33,135 nucleotides of DNA, from assembly GCA_024401925.1 (NCBI GenBank), contig JAKSKD010000019.1, positions 1 through 33,135 on the forward strand. Direction: 5' to 3'. Position numbers and translations under genes: made by a program. The notes under the pieces are model-generated. The model saw only the letters and a list, made by a program, of their open reading frames with translations, ran no database searches and was not told the origin of the DNA. Source of the stretch: Bacteroidales bacterium (GTDB lineage: Bacteria > Bacteroidota > Bacteroidia > Bacteroidales > UBA932). This document shows, piece by piece, positions 15,448-23,370 of the stretch (positions are counted from its first letter, which is position 1; each line of letters begins with the position of its first letter).

Positions 15448-16902
15448 ATGACAATTAAAGATCTTGAGCCGAAGATTGTATGGAACAATTTTTATGAGCT
15501 CACACGCAGACCTCGCCCGTCAAAGCACGAGGAAAAAGTCAGGGAATTCCTTCTCCAGTGGGGTAAGGAACATAATATCGAAACCATTGCCGACAAGACA
15601 GGCAATGTGATATTCCGCAAACCGGCCACTCCTGGTTTCGAGAACCGTCGCGGAGTTATCTTCCAGGGCCATATGGATATGGTTCCTCAGAAGGTTGCAT
15701 CGTCAAAGCATGATTTCCTCAAGGACCCTATCGAGACTGAAGTACTTGGAGAGTGGGTTGGAGCCAAAGGAACCACCCTCGGTGCGGATAACGGTATCGG
15801 CATCGCTCTTGGAATGGCGATCCTTGAATCCAAGGACCTCCAGCACGGGCCAATCGAGGTCCTCTGCACATATGACGAGGAAACGGGAATGACTGGTGCT
15901 GAGAATTTGGAGCCGGGAATGCTCAAAGGCGATATCCTCATTAACCTTGATTCTGAGGATGAAGGCGAACTCTGCATCGGATGTGCCGGTGGACTTGATG
16001 CCATTGCTGAATTCAGCTACAAGACATTGAAGACTCCTGCAGGTTTCGTGGGATACAAATTAGGTGTTAAAGGACTTCAGGGAGGACATTCCGGTATGGA
16101 TATCTCCCTCTATAGGGGTAATGCCAACAAGATCCTTGCACGCACCGTACTCCCTGCAATCGAGAATCTCTGCGCTCTTGTTTCAGATTTCACCGGAGGC
16201 AGCCTTCGTAACGCCATTCCTTTCGAAGCCGAGGCTCACGTGATGGTACCAGCCGGCAATGAGGAAGAGTTCGAGAAAACAGTTGAGAAATTCTTCGGAG
16301 AGGCTAAGGCAAGATATGCCGAGAGCGATCCTAATATGGAGACATATTGCGAAAAAGAGGCTCCCGCAGCAGAATACATTGAGACTGACGCCATTTTGCG
16401 TGCTCTCAAATCCGTCATCATCTGTCCTTCAAACGTCATCCGTATGAGCCGGAGTATGGAAGGACTTACCGAAACTTCCACCAACCTCGCCATCGTACGC
16501 TGCGAGAACGGCAAGATCAGGATTGCATCCCTGATGAGAAGCGCTCTGGATTCATCCAAGTCCGACCTCGCTCTCAGACTCAAGTATATCTTTGAACTGG
16601 CAGGCGCTGACATCCGCTTTGAAGGTGGCTACCCGGGCTGGGTCCCACGTCCGGAACTTCCTATCATCAAGCTTATGAACGACGTTTATAACAAGATGTT
16701 TGGAAAGGATATGATGATACGCGCCACACACGGCGGACTTGAGTGTGCTATCATGGGTGCGACATATCCGAAGTGGGAGATGGTCTCAATAGGACCTACC
16801 GTTGTCCATCCTCATTCACCTGACGAGAGGGTGAAGATCGATACCGTAGGTATGGTCTGGGAGTATCTCAAGGTCCTGCTTACCAATATTCCTTGCAAAT
16901 AA
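15448..16902 (+). CDS. pepD: Aminoacyl-histidine dipeptidase (peptidase D, M20 family)
   Basis: PepD is a cytoplasmic two-metal dipeptidase that cleaves Xaa-His dipeptides such as carnosine. The 484-aa product has the complete M20 ligand set: GHMDMVPQK (first His and Asp), GADNGIGIALGMA (bridging Asp), DEETGMTGAENL (catalytic Glu and metal Glu), NLDSEDEGELCIGCAGG, and the C-terminal PTVVHPHSPDERVKI (last His). The lid/dimerisation domain lies roughly at residues 190-390, including the GGHSGMDI segment. It starts 17 bp after the DUF4831 stop and probably shares its transcript. No signal peptide is present. Confidence 0.96.
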   Translation: MTIKDLEPKIVWNNFYELTRRPRPSKHEEKVREFLLQWGKEHNIETIADKTGNVIFRKPATPGFENRRGVIFQGHMDMVPQKVASSKHDFLKDPIETEVLGEWVGAKGTTLGADNGIGIALGMAILESKDLQHGPIEVLCTYDEETGMTGAENLEPGMLKGDILINLDSEDEGELCIGCAGGLDAIAEFSYKTLKTPAGFVGYKLGVKGLQGGHSGMDISLYRGNANKILARTVLPAIENLCALVSDFTGGSLRNAIPFEAEAHVMVPAGNEEEFEKTVEKFFGEAKARYAESDPNMETYCEKEAPAAEYIETDAILRALKSVIICPSNVIRMSRSMEGLTETSTNLAIVRCENGKIRIASLMRSALDSSKSDLALRLKYIFELAGADIRFEGGYPGWVPRPELPIIKLMNDVYNKMFGKDMMIRATHGGLECAIMGATYPKWEMVSIGPTVVHPHSPDERVKIDTVGMVWEYLKVLLTNIPCK

Positions 16903-16923
16903 GAGAATAAATTCATATCTTTG
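16893..16923 (+). promoter_or_regulatory. Bacteroidetes-type promoter of rpsF-rpsR-rplI
   Basis: TTG (16893-16895) is followed after 20 nt by TATCTTTG (16916-16923), a good match to the TTTG-N19-21-TAnnTTTG consensus. The -33 element lies inside the last codons of pepD. Transcription would start near 16928-16931, leaving about 58 nt of leader before rpsF that includes most of the hairpin at 16924-16958. Confidence 0.78.
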
Positions 16924-16958
16924 CAGCCCTTTGGAAAAAATGTGATTCCAAGGGGCTG
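16924..16958 (+). promoter_or_regulatory. Leader hairpin upstream of rpsF (possible S6/S18 autoregulatory site or pepD terminator)
   Basis: The arms CAGCCCTTTGGAA (16924-16936) and TTCCAAGGGGCTG (16946-16958) pair over 13 bp with one G-U, enclosing a 9-nt loop. It begins directly after the -7 element. The S6:S18 complex is known to bind a leader RNA in front of rpsF in many bacteria, but I do not see the CCG-bulge signature of that described motif. Read as the 3' end of pepD mRNA it could instead act as a terminator, although only a mixed A/T stretch follows. Function is therefore open. Confidence 0.55.
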
Positions 16959-16987
16959 AATTTATTATTTATTAAACCATTAACAAA

Positions 16988-17407
16988 ATGTTAAAACAGT
17001 ACGAAACCGTTTTCATTGCAACTCCCGTTTTGTCTGAGGCTCAGATGAAGGAAGCGGTTGCCAAGTACACACAGCTCATCAAGGATAATGGTGGCGAAAT
17101 CGTGTACGAAGAAGACTGGGGACTTAAGCAGCTTGCTTATCCTATCCAGCACAAGACATCAGGATTCTATTACCTGATTGAATTCAAGTCAGAGCCAGAA
17201 TTCGTAGCAACTCTCGAAACTCAGTACCATCGTGACGAGCGTATCATCCGCTTCCTCACAGTCGCTCTCGACAAGGATGCCGTTGCATATGCTGAGCACA
17301 GAAGAGAAATGAGAAAAGCGAAGGCTTCCGCACCTAAGGCTGAACCAAAGGCTGAAGTTGAGGCTGCCCCTTCAAATGATGAACCCGTAGAAAACAAGGA
17401 GGATTAA
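16988..17407 (+). CDS. rpsF: 30S ribosomal protein S6
   Basis: S6 binds the central domain of 16S rRNA together with S18. The 139-aa product has the S6 core [20 protein letters not shown], then [32 protein letters not shown], a ferredoxin-like alpha/beta fold ending near residue 100. The Lys/Ala/Glu-rich C-terminal tail (about 105-139, ending NKED) is a common acidic extension in S6 proteins. It is the first gene of the operon rpsF-rpsR-rplI, 2 bp ahead of rpsR. No single-strand-binding or priB gene separates rpsF from rpsR. Confidence 0.98.
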   Translation: MLKQYETVFIATPVLSEAQMKEAVAKYTQLIKDNGGEIVYEEDWGLKQLAYPIQHKTSGFYYLIEFKSEPEFVATLETQYHRDERIIRFLTVALDKDAVAYAEHRREMRKAKASAPKAEPKAEVEAAPSNDEPVENKED

Positions 17408-17409
17408 TT

Positions 17410-17688
17410 ATGGCACAGACATCAGAACAGAATGGAGAAATCCGTTATCTCAACCCTCCTTCAGTAGAGGTTAGAAAGAAGAAATACTGCCGTTTCAAGA
17501 AGGCAGGCATCAAATATGTAGATTACAAGGATCCTGAGTTCCTCAAGAAGTTCCTCAATGAGCAGGGTAAGATTCTCCCTCGCCGCATTACCGGTACTTC
17601 ACTCAAATTCCAGAGGAAAGTTTCCCAGGCTGTCAAGAGGGCACGCTCTCTCGCACTCCTTCCTTATGTTACTGACCTTCTTAAATAA
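17410..17688 (+). CDS. rpsR: 30S ribosomal protein S18
   Basis: S18 forms a heterodimer with S6 on the small-subunit platform. The 92-aa product has a short extra N terminus followed by [19 protein letters not shown], then [24 protein letters not shown] and [14 protein letters not shown], which are the S18 hallmarks. Only one Cys (YCRF) is present, so it is unlikely to be a zinc-binding form. It starts 2 bp after rpsF and is followed by rplI at 8 bp. Confidence 0.98.
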   Translation: MAQTSEQNGEIRYLNPPSVEVRKKKYCRFKKAGIKYVDYKDPEFLKKFLNEQGKILPRRITGTSLKFQRKVSQAVKRARSLALLPYVTDLLK

Positions 17689-17696
17689 TTGAGAGT

Positions 17697-18137
17697 ATGA
17701 AAATCATTTTGAAAAAAGAAGTTGCTAATCTCGGCGAGGCCGGAGATGTAGTAGAAGTTAAGACTGGTTACGCTCTCAATTACCTTGTACCTCAGGGATT
17801 CGCTATCGCTGGTACTCCTTCAGCTCTCAAGCAGCACGAGGAGACTATCCGCCAGAGGGCTCACAAAGAGGCTAAGCTCGTTGCTGATGCTGAAGCAAAG
17901 GCTGCAAAGATTTCTGCAGTTCCTGTAAAGGTTGCAGCAAAGGTTACCGAGGGTGGCAAACTCTTCGGATCAGTTGGCGCAACTCAGGTCGCTGAAGCTC
18001 TCGCAGCAGCAGGCTGTGAGGTTGAGAAGAGATTTATCAGTGTTCCTGAGATTAAGGAACTTGGTGAATATGAAGCTACTGTAAAGATTTACAAGGCTGT
18101 TTCAGCAACCGTTAAGGTTGAGGTCGTAGCTGAGTAA
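17697..18137 (+). CDS. rplI: 50S ribosomal protein L9
   Basis: L9 binds 23S rRNA near the L1 stalk. The 146-aa product has the N-terminal domain MKIILKKEVANLGEAGDVVEVKTGYALNYLVP with the GYALNYLVPQGFA rRNA-binding signature. A long connecting helix (about residues 45-75, Ala/Lys/Glu-rich) follows, and then the C-terminal domain with GGKLFGSVGATQVAEAL. Last gene of the S6 operon; an intrinsic terminator lies 21 bp after its stop. Confidence 0.98.
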   Translation: MKIILKKEVANLGEAGDVVEVKTGYALNYLVPQGFAIAGTPSALKQHEETIRQRAHKEAKLVADAEAKAAKISAVPVKVAAKVTEGGKLFGSVGATQVAEALAAAGCEVEKRFISVPEIKELGEYEATVKIYKAVSATVKVEVVAE

Positions 18138-18158
18138 TCCTTTATGAAATCATAAATT

Positions 18159-18187
18159 AAGGTCGGATTTTTCCGGCCTTTTTTTTG
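18159..18187 (+). terminator. Rho-independent terminator of the rpsF-rpsR-rplI operon
   Basis: AAGGTCGGA (18159-18167) pairs with TCCGGCCTT (18172-18180) through 9 bp with one G-U, closing a TTTT loop. A run of T residues follows (18179-18186, eight in a row). It lies 21 bp after rplI and is a textbook intrinsic terminator for the plus strand. Confidence 0.93.
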
Positions 18188-18194
18188 TCGTCGA

Positions 18195-18225
18195 TTGGAT
18201 AAATGCCTGATTTATTGTATTTTTA
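18195..18225 (+). promoter_or_regulatory. Candidate promoter of the epimerase gene
   Basis: TTG (18195-18197) is followed after 20 nt by TATTTTTA (18218-18225), one base off TAnnTTTG. The position, just behind the ribosomal operon terminator and about 20 bp ahead of ATG 18246, is right for a new transcription unit, so I report it despite the imperfect -7 element. Confidence 0.45.
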
Positions 18226-18245
18226 TAAAAAATAGATTTTCGATT

Positions 18246-19439
18246 ATGTACAGATTCTCCGAGAGCTTGAAGAATGAGCTTGTGGACAACATCCTTCCTT
18301 TCTGGATGTCGGGTATGAGGGATGCCTCCGGTGGCTTCTACGGCAGAATGGATGGAAAAGGAACAATGTACAGGGATGCGGAAAGAGGCGCCATCCTTAA
18401 TGCCAGGATATTATGGACATTCGCATCGGCGTACCGCGTCTTCGGCAATGAAGAATATCTTGAATCCGCTCTCCATTCTTTTCGGTACATTACTAAATAC
18501 TTCATAGACAGGCAGTATGGCGGCGTGTTCTGGAGCCTGAATCCCGATGGCAGCCCGAAGGACACCAAGAAACAGTTCTATGCCATTGCGTTCATGATAT
18601 ATGCTCTTGCGGAACTTTACAGGTCAGCTGGCGTGGATGAGGCACTCGATCTTGCAAAGGAACTTTTCCTGTGCATAGAGGAACATAGCTCGGACAAGAA
18701 AGGATCCGGATATATTGAAGCCTGTACGTGCGATTGGGGGACTATCAGTGATATGAGGTTGAGCGACAAGGATCAGAACGATGCCAAGACTATGAATACG
18801 CATCTCCATATCCTTGAGGGCTATACTAATCTTTATAGGGTATGGAAAGATGAGAAGTTGGCCGGGGCTCTTGGGAGTCTTATTGAGATATTCCTGGACA
18901 GGATCATCAGGCCTGACGGACATCTAGGCCTTTTCTTCGGGGAAGACTGGAGTCCTCATTCCACGGCAGTTTCATATGGACACGACATAGAGGCATCCTG
19001 GCTTCTCTGTGAAGCAGCGGAGGTGCTGGGAAATGCGGAACTGCTGGACCGCGTGAAGGCCGTGTCCGGAAAAGTTGCGTCGGCAGCCATTGAGGCATAT
19101 TCTCCGGATGGAGGAATGGAGTATGAATATGATCCGGTAAATGGACATCATAATCTTTCGAGGGACTGGTGGGTGCAGGCTGAGACCATAGTCGGATGTG
19201 TGAACCAATTCCAGTTGACAGGCGAGCAGTTATGGCTTGAAAGAGCACTCTCGGAATGGGAGTTTATCCGCAGGCATATCATCTGCCCTGAAGGCGAATG
19301 GTATTGGGCGGCTGTCCCGGACGGGAATGGAGGTTTTGTCCCGAACACTGATGATGACAGGGCAGGTTTCTGGAAATGTCCGTACCACAACGGACGTATG
19401 TGTATGGAAATCGTCGAGAGACTGTCCGAGACCGATTAA
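18246..19439 (+). CDS. Cellobiose 2-epimerase / N-acylglucosamine 2-epimerase family
   Basis: Cellobiose 2-epimerases convert the reducing-end glucose of beta-1,4-linked disaccharides to mannose, or back. The protein from ATG 18246 is 397 aa, matching the family, with no signal peptide, so it is cytoplasmic. The (alpha/alpha)6-barrel pattern is clear, with Arg54 in GAILNARILWTFA, TMNTHLHILEGYTNLYRVW (His186, His188), SYGHDIEASWLL (His246), RDWWVQAE (Trp308-309) and CPYHNGRMCMEIVER (His381). These positions fit the catalytic Arg and His residues of characterised enzymes. A TTG at 18195 extends the frame, but into the promoter. The following acetylesterase and GH3 genes suggest use on imported gluco- or mannooligosaccharides. 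AGE-type GlcNAc epimerase is less likely. Confidence 0.87.
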   Translation: MYRFSESLKNELVDNILPFWMSGMRDASGGFYGRMDGKGTMYRDAERGAILNARILWTFASAYRVFGNEEYLESALHSFRYITKYFIDRQYGGVFWSLNPDGSPKDTKKQFYAIAFMIYALAELYRSAGVDEALDLAKELFLCIEEHSSDKKGSGYIEACTCDWGTISDMRLSDKDQNDAKTMNTHLHILEGYTNLYRVWKDEKLAGALGSLIEIFLDRIIRPDGHLGLFFGEDWSPHSTAVSYGHDIEASWLLCEAAEVLGNAELLDRVKAVSGKVASAAIEAYSPDGGMEYEYDPVNGHHNLSRDWWVQAETIVGCVNQFQLTGEQLWLERALSEWEFIRRHIICPEGEWYWAAVPDGNGGFVPNTDDDRAGFWKCPYHNGRMCMEIVERLSETD

Positions 19440-19443
19440 TTTG

Positions 19444-19451
19444 TACATTTG
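19444..19451 (+). promoter_or_regulatory. Possible internal -7 element before the acetylesterase
   Basis: TACATTTG matches TAnnTTTG in the 42-bp gap between the epimerase stop and the acetylesterase ATG, 30 bp ahead of the ATG. No good -33 partner is visible in the epimerase 3' end, so this may be a weak internal promoter or chance. Confidence 0.3.
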
Positions 19452-19481
19452 ACAGCATGTAAGTAATAACACTAATACAAT

Positions 19482-20936
19482 ATGAAAACATTTTACAAGA
19501 TTCTGGTTGCAGTCATTGCCATTGCATTATGCGTTCCTGCATTCGCAGGACTTTCACCGAAATATCCTTGCAGTGACGGAATGGTCCTCCAGCAGAACAC
19601 CAAGGCCCTGATATGGGGACACGGGGATGCCGGGAAGAAGGTTAAGGTTACTACATCGTGGAACAAGGCTTCATATTCCGTTACAGTAGCAGAAGACGGA
19701 GTATGGCGCGTATATGCCCCTACTCCGTCGGCTTCATATAACCACTACGAGATTCAGGTCAAGAGCGGCTCAGAGAAATATACTATCACCGATGTCCTTG
19801 TCGGAGAGGTCTGGGTGGCTTCGGGACAATCTAATATGGAAATGCCGTTGCGTGGCTTCTACAATTGCCCTGTCGCGAATTCGAATTATGTCCTCGCAAA
19901 TCCGGCCGGTGCCGACAATGTCAGAATGTTCACGGTTGGAATCGACCCTCAGTATGAGCCTGTCAGCGACGTGGCTATCACAAGGGGTTGGGAAAAGGCA
20001 GCTCCGGGCGCTGTTGCTGAGATGAGTGCGACTGCATATTTCTTTGCTGAGCAGTTGAACCGTTCTCTTGATGTGCCTGTAGGTATTCTCGCACTGCCTC
20101 GCGGAGGCGCACGCGTCGAAAGCTGGCTTCCACGCACAACAGTTGAAGGATACGGCACTGAGGACTGCTCTCCGGAGGGCCAGGCCAAACTTTTGGATTA
20201 TACACGTGCATATGTAATGTATAACGGTATGGAACAGCCGGTGAAAGGATATACTGCCCGTGGCTTCATCTGGTATCAGGGATGCAGCAATGTCGGTGCT
20301 GATGAGGAGTTTGTCCCAAGGATGGTGGAACTTGTACGCCAGTGGCGTGAGGACTGGGGAGACAAGGATAACAATATGCCTTTCTATCAGGTAGAGATCG
20401 CTCCGTATGCATATGATGGCGGCCAGTATGAAAAGGCTCCGCTACTTCGTGCAGCACAGCATGAGGCCGCAGCTCAGATCCCGAACGGAGGTATTATCTG
20501 CACTAATGACCTTGCATACCCATATGAAGTCAAGAATATCCACCCGTGCCAGAAGCAGCCTGTCGGATTGAGACTTGCCTATATGGCCCTTCATCGCGAC
20601 TATGGTTTCGACCGCATATCATACGTATCTCCTGAGGCTGTAAGCATTTCAAGGGATGCTGACGATCCTTCAATGCTTCTTGTCAAGTTTACATCCTGCC
20701 CTAACGGAATTGACCGTGAGCACGGTGTAATAGGTCTTGAAATCGCAGGGGAAGACGGAGTATTCTATCCTGTCGAGGATGTGTATATGCGCTGGCAGAA
20801 CTGGGAACTGCAGGTTAAATCTCCTAAGGTTTCTCACCCTGTGACAGCACGTTACGGCTGGGGTGATTTCCGCCCTGGCAACCTTCATAATGCAGAAGGG
20901 CTGCCTTTTGTTCCGTTCAGTTTGACAATTCAATAA
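19482..20936 (+). CDS. Secreted SGNH-family sialate/sugar O-acetylesterase
   Basis: These enzymes remove O-acetyl groups from sugars or polysaccharides. The 484-aa product has a signal peptide ending near PAFAG. A beta-sandwich N-terminal region (SDGMVLQQNTKALIWGHGDAGKKVKV) precedes the SGNH domain. The nucleophile Ser117 lies in the GQSNME block (VASGQSNMEMPL); GILALPRGGARVESWLP and RGFIWYQGCSNVG follow, and the catalytic His is near residue 354 in KNIHPCQKQPVGLRLAYMAL. The usual WYQGESN block has Cys in place of Glu here. It lies 42 bp behind the epimerase and 6 bp before a lipoprotein GH3, so the three probably act together. Acetyl-hemicellulose esterase is as likely as sialate esterase. 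Confidence 0.87.
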   Translation: MKTFYKILVAVIAIALCVPAFAGLSPKYPCSDGMVLQQNTKALIWGHGDAGKKVKVTTSWNKASYSVTVAEDGVWRVYAPTPSASYNHYEIQVKSGSEKYTITDVLVGEVWVASGQSNMEMPLRGFYNCPVANSNYVLANPAGADNVRMFTVGIDPQYEPVSDVAITRGWEKAAPGAVAEMSATAYFFAEQLNRSLDVPVGILALPRGGARVESWLPRTTVEGYGTEDCSPEGQAKLLDYTRAYVMYNGMEQPVKGYTARGFIWYQGCSNVGADEEFVPRMVELVRQWREDWGDKDNNMPFYQVEIAPYAYDGGQYEKAPLLRAAQHEAAAQIPNGGIICTNDLAYPYEVKNIHPCQKQPVGLRLAYMALHRDYGFDRISYVSPEAVSISRDADDPSMLLVKFTSCPNGIDREHGVIGLEIAGEDGVFYPVEDVYMRWQNWELQVKSPKVSHPVTARYGWGDFRPGNLHNAEGLPFVPFSLTIQ

Positions 20937-20942
20937 TAACAT

Positions 20943-23219
20943 ATGAAAAACTACATTCCGACATTAGCGCTTGCTGTAATTATTGCGGCATCATGTTCGT
21001 CTCCCAAGGGAAATTCCCCATATGAGGCACAGATAAAGAAACAGATTGACAGGATGACTCTCGAGGAAAAGGCCGGCCAGATGGTTCAGATTACCATTGA
21101 CGCAGCCCTTGACCCGTCCACCGGTGAATTGAACCAGTCTGCACTTGATGAGATGATAGGGAAATACAAAGTCGGCTCATTTCTTAATGTAGTCGGTGGG
21201 GTATGCCCGTCCGCAGAGTGGATGTCGGGAATTGTGACGGCCTTGCAGGAAAAATCGATGGCGGAACTTGGCATACCGACCGTTTACGGACTGGATATGA
21301 TACACGGCGCTACATATCTTGACCAAGGTACTTTTTTCCCTCAGGAGGTGAATCTGGCAGCTACATTCAATCCGGAACATGCAGCGAATATGGGACGTAT
21401 CCTTGCGTATGAAACGCGCTCGATGCAGGTTCCTTGGGTGTTCTCGCCGGTAATGGACCTCGGGCGCAATCCTCTCTGGCCCCGCCAGTACGAGAGTTGG
21501 GGCGAAGACCCTTATGTCCAGACCGTAATGGCGGAAGCCGAGACACGTGCCATCCAAGGAGCTGACTATAATAATGTCGGTTTGGAGAATGCGGCTGTAT
21601 CCATCAAGCACTATATGGCTTATGGCGTACCTGCAACGGGAAAGGACCGTACGCCTGCATATATTCCTGATTATGAGCTACGCGAGCGCTATTTCCGCCC
21701 GTTCAAGGCCTGCATCGAGGCAGGTGCGCTGACCCTTATGGTCAACTCCTCGTCAATCAACGGGGTCCCTGTCCACTCAAGCCACAAGTTGCTCACGGAG
21801 TGGACCAAGGAGGAGCTGAACTGGGACGGTATGATAGTGACCGACTGGGCCGATATCGACAACCTTTTCCAGCGAGACCATATCGCAGCTGATAGAAAGG
21901 AGGCACTCGTGCTTGGAATCAATGCCGGAATCGATATGATAATGGATCCTTATCGTGCTGAAACTGCGCAAGATATCTGTGACCTTGTCCGTGAAGGACG
22001 TATCCCGATGTCGAGGATAGATGATGCCGTAGCGCGCGTTCTTCGTCTTAAATATCGTCTGGGATTGTTCGACAGTCCTACCTGGGAATTTGACTATTCA
22101 AAGGTCAACTGCCCTGAATTCGTGGCACAGGCTACTGCCGCTGCCGTGGAATCGGAGGTGCTGCTCAAGAATGACGGTATTCTGCCACTCAAGGAGAATG
22201 CACGCATTCTTGTAACTGGTCCTAATGCGAATTCGATCCGTACATTGAACGGAGGATGGTCATACACATGGCAGGGAACTGACAATCCCGCATATGTGGA
22301 GAGATTCAATACAATTTACGAGGCACTTTCGGCAAGGTTCAGCAATGTGAAGTACGTGCCGGGCATAACTTACAAAGAATATGGGGACTGGCAGGAGGAA
22401 GATGCCTCAGGCATAGGACAGGCCGTAGCCGCTGCCGCAGGCTGTGATGTGATTGTTGCCTGTGTCGGTGAGAACACTTATTGCGAAACGCCCGGAAACA
22501 TCAATGACTTGTCGATGTCAGCCAACCAGCGCAATCTCGTGAAAGCTCTGGCAGCAACAGGAAAGCCGGTGGTTCTTATCCTTAATGAGGGACGTCCGCG
22601 TGTAATAAACGACATTGAGCCGCTTGCCTCGGCTGTCGTTGATATAATGCTCCCTGGAAACTATGGAGCCGATGCTCTTGCGGCCCTTCTTTCCGGAGAT
22701 GAGAACTTCAGTGGAAAACTGCCTTTCACTTATCCGAAATGGGTGAATTCACTCCATACTTATGACTACAAAGTCACCGAACATCGCGAAGTTATGGACG
22801 GAGCGTACAATTATGATGCGGTGATGGACGTACAGTGGTCTTTCGGAGATGGCTTGAGCTACACCACGTTTGCTTATTCAAACCTCTCTGTTACTCCTGA
22901 GGAATTCACTGCTGGGGACGAGATTACAGTTTCAGTGGACGTCACCAACAGCGGGGACGTGAAGGGCAAGGAAAGCGTACTTGTGTATAGCAGCGACCTT
23001 GTGGCATCCATCATTCCTGACGTGAGAAGGCTTCGTGCCTTCACGAAAGTGGAACTCGCTCCGGGTGAGACGAAGACAGTTACGTTAAAGATTCCTGCAA
23101 GGGAACTTGCATTTGCAGGCGATGACGGAAAGTGGCATCTTGAAGAAGGTGAATTCCGCATCAGCGCCGGTGGCCTCGGTGAAATCATTAACTGCACCGC
23201 CACCTCCGACTGGAAATAA
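20943..23219 (+). CDS. Lipoprotein glycoside hydrolase family 3 (BglX-like beta-glucosidase)
   Basis: The 758-aa product has a lipoprotein signal with lipobox AASC (Cys18), so it is anchored to a membrane facing the periplasm or the cell surface. The residues after Cys are SSPKGN, without the acidic surface-export signal. GH3 landmarks are MTLEEKAGQMVQI, GLDMIHG (near 116-122), AVSIKHYMAYG (Lys222-His223) and the nucleophile Asp301 in GMIVTDWADI. A C-terminal sandwich domain follows, with VGENTYCETPGNINDLSM, and then a fibronectin III-like domain (about residues 655-750). Only 6 bp separate it from the acetylesterase. The overall look is BglX-like; it likely trims beta-linked glucosides or cello/glucomannan oligosaccharides. 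Confidence 0.93.
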   Translation: MKNYIPTLALAVIIAASCSSPKGNSPYEAQIKKQIDRMTLEEKAGQMVQITIDAALDPSTGELNQSALDEMIGKYKVGSFLNVVGGVCPSAEWMSGIVTALQEKSMAELGIPTVYGLDMIHGATYLDQGTFFPQEVNLAATFNPEHAANMGRILAYETRSMQVPWVFSPVMDLGRNPLWPRQYESWGEDPYVQTVMAEAETRAIQGADYNNVGLENAAVSIKHYMAYGVPATGKDRTPAYIPDYELRERYFRPFKACIEAGALTLMVNSSSINGVPVHSSHKLLTEWTKEELNWDGMIVTDWADIDNLFQRDHIAADRKEALVLGINAGIDMIMDPYRAETAQDICDLVREGRIPMSRIDDAVARVLRLKYRLGLFDSPTWEFDYSKVNCPEFVAQATAAAVESEVLLKNDGILPLKENARILVTGPNANSIRTLNGGWSYTWQGTDNPAYVERFNTIYEALSARFSNVKYVPGITYKEYGDWQEEDASGIGQAVAAAAGCDVIVACVGENTYCETPGNINDLSMSANQRNLVKALAATGKPVVLILNEGRPRVINDIEPLASAVVDIMLPGNYGADALAALLSGDENFSGKLPFTYPKWVNSLHTYDYKVTEHREVMDGAYNYDAVMDVQWSFGDGLSYTTFAYSNLSVTPEEFTAGDEITVSVDVTNSGDVKGKESVLVYSSDLVASIIPDVRRLRAFTKVELAPGETKTVTLKIPARELAFAGDDGKWHLEEGEFRISAGGLGEIINCTATSDWK

Positions 23220-23370
23220 TCTGATTAATTTCATATTACGTTCTTCACCGAAGACCTTTCGCACTTCGTGCTCCATCCAGTCACTCACTGCGTTCGTGAC
23301 AGCCGCTCACGAGGCCGCGGCCGGCCACGGGTCCCTGGTGAAGAACGTAATATGAAATTAAAGCATTATT
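23215..23370 (-). repeat. Structured intergenic repeat, copy E1 (minus orientation)
   Basis: This element fills the gap between two convergent genes. A perfect 25-bp inverted repeat (23225-23249 against 23337-23361) closes a GC-rich interior. AATAAT/ATTATT at 23215-23220 and 23365-23370 extends the pairing across both flanking stop codons. Read on the minus strand, the 84-nt core (23335 to 23252) runs from GGGACCCGT through TCGTGAGCGG and GGATGGAGC to AAGGTCT. It matches copy E2 at about 68 of 84 positions without gaps. Three internal hairpins can form, e.g. GCAC-GAA-GTGC. I do not recognise a named family; REP-like element, bidirectional terminator or small structured RNA are all possible. 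Confidence 0.88.

Noticed and set aside
23225-23361. E1 as an integron attC site or a CRISPR unit
   Set aside because: The arms lack the attC core motifs GTTRRRY/RYYYAAC, there is no integrase or cassette array, and there are no regularly spaced direct repeats.
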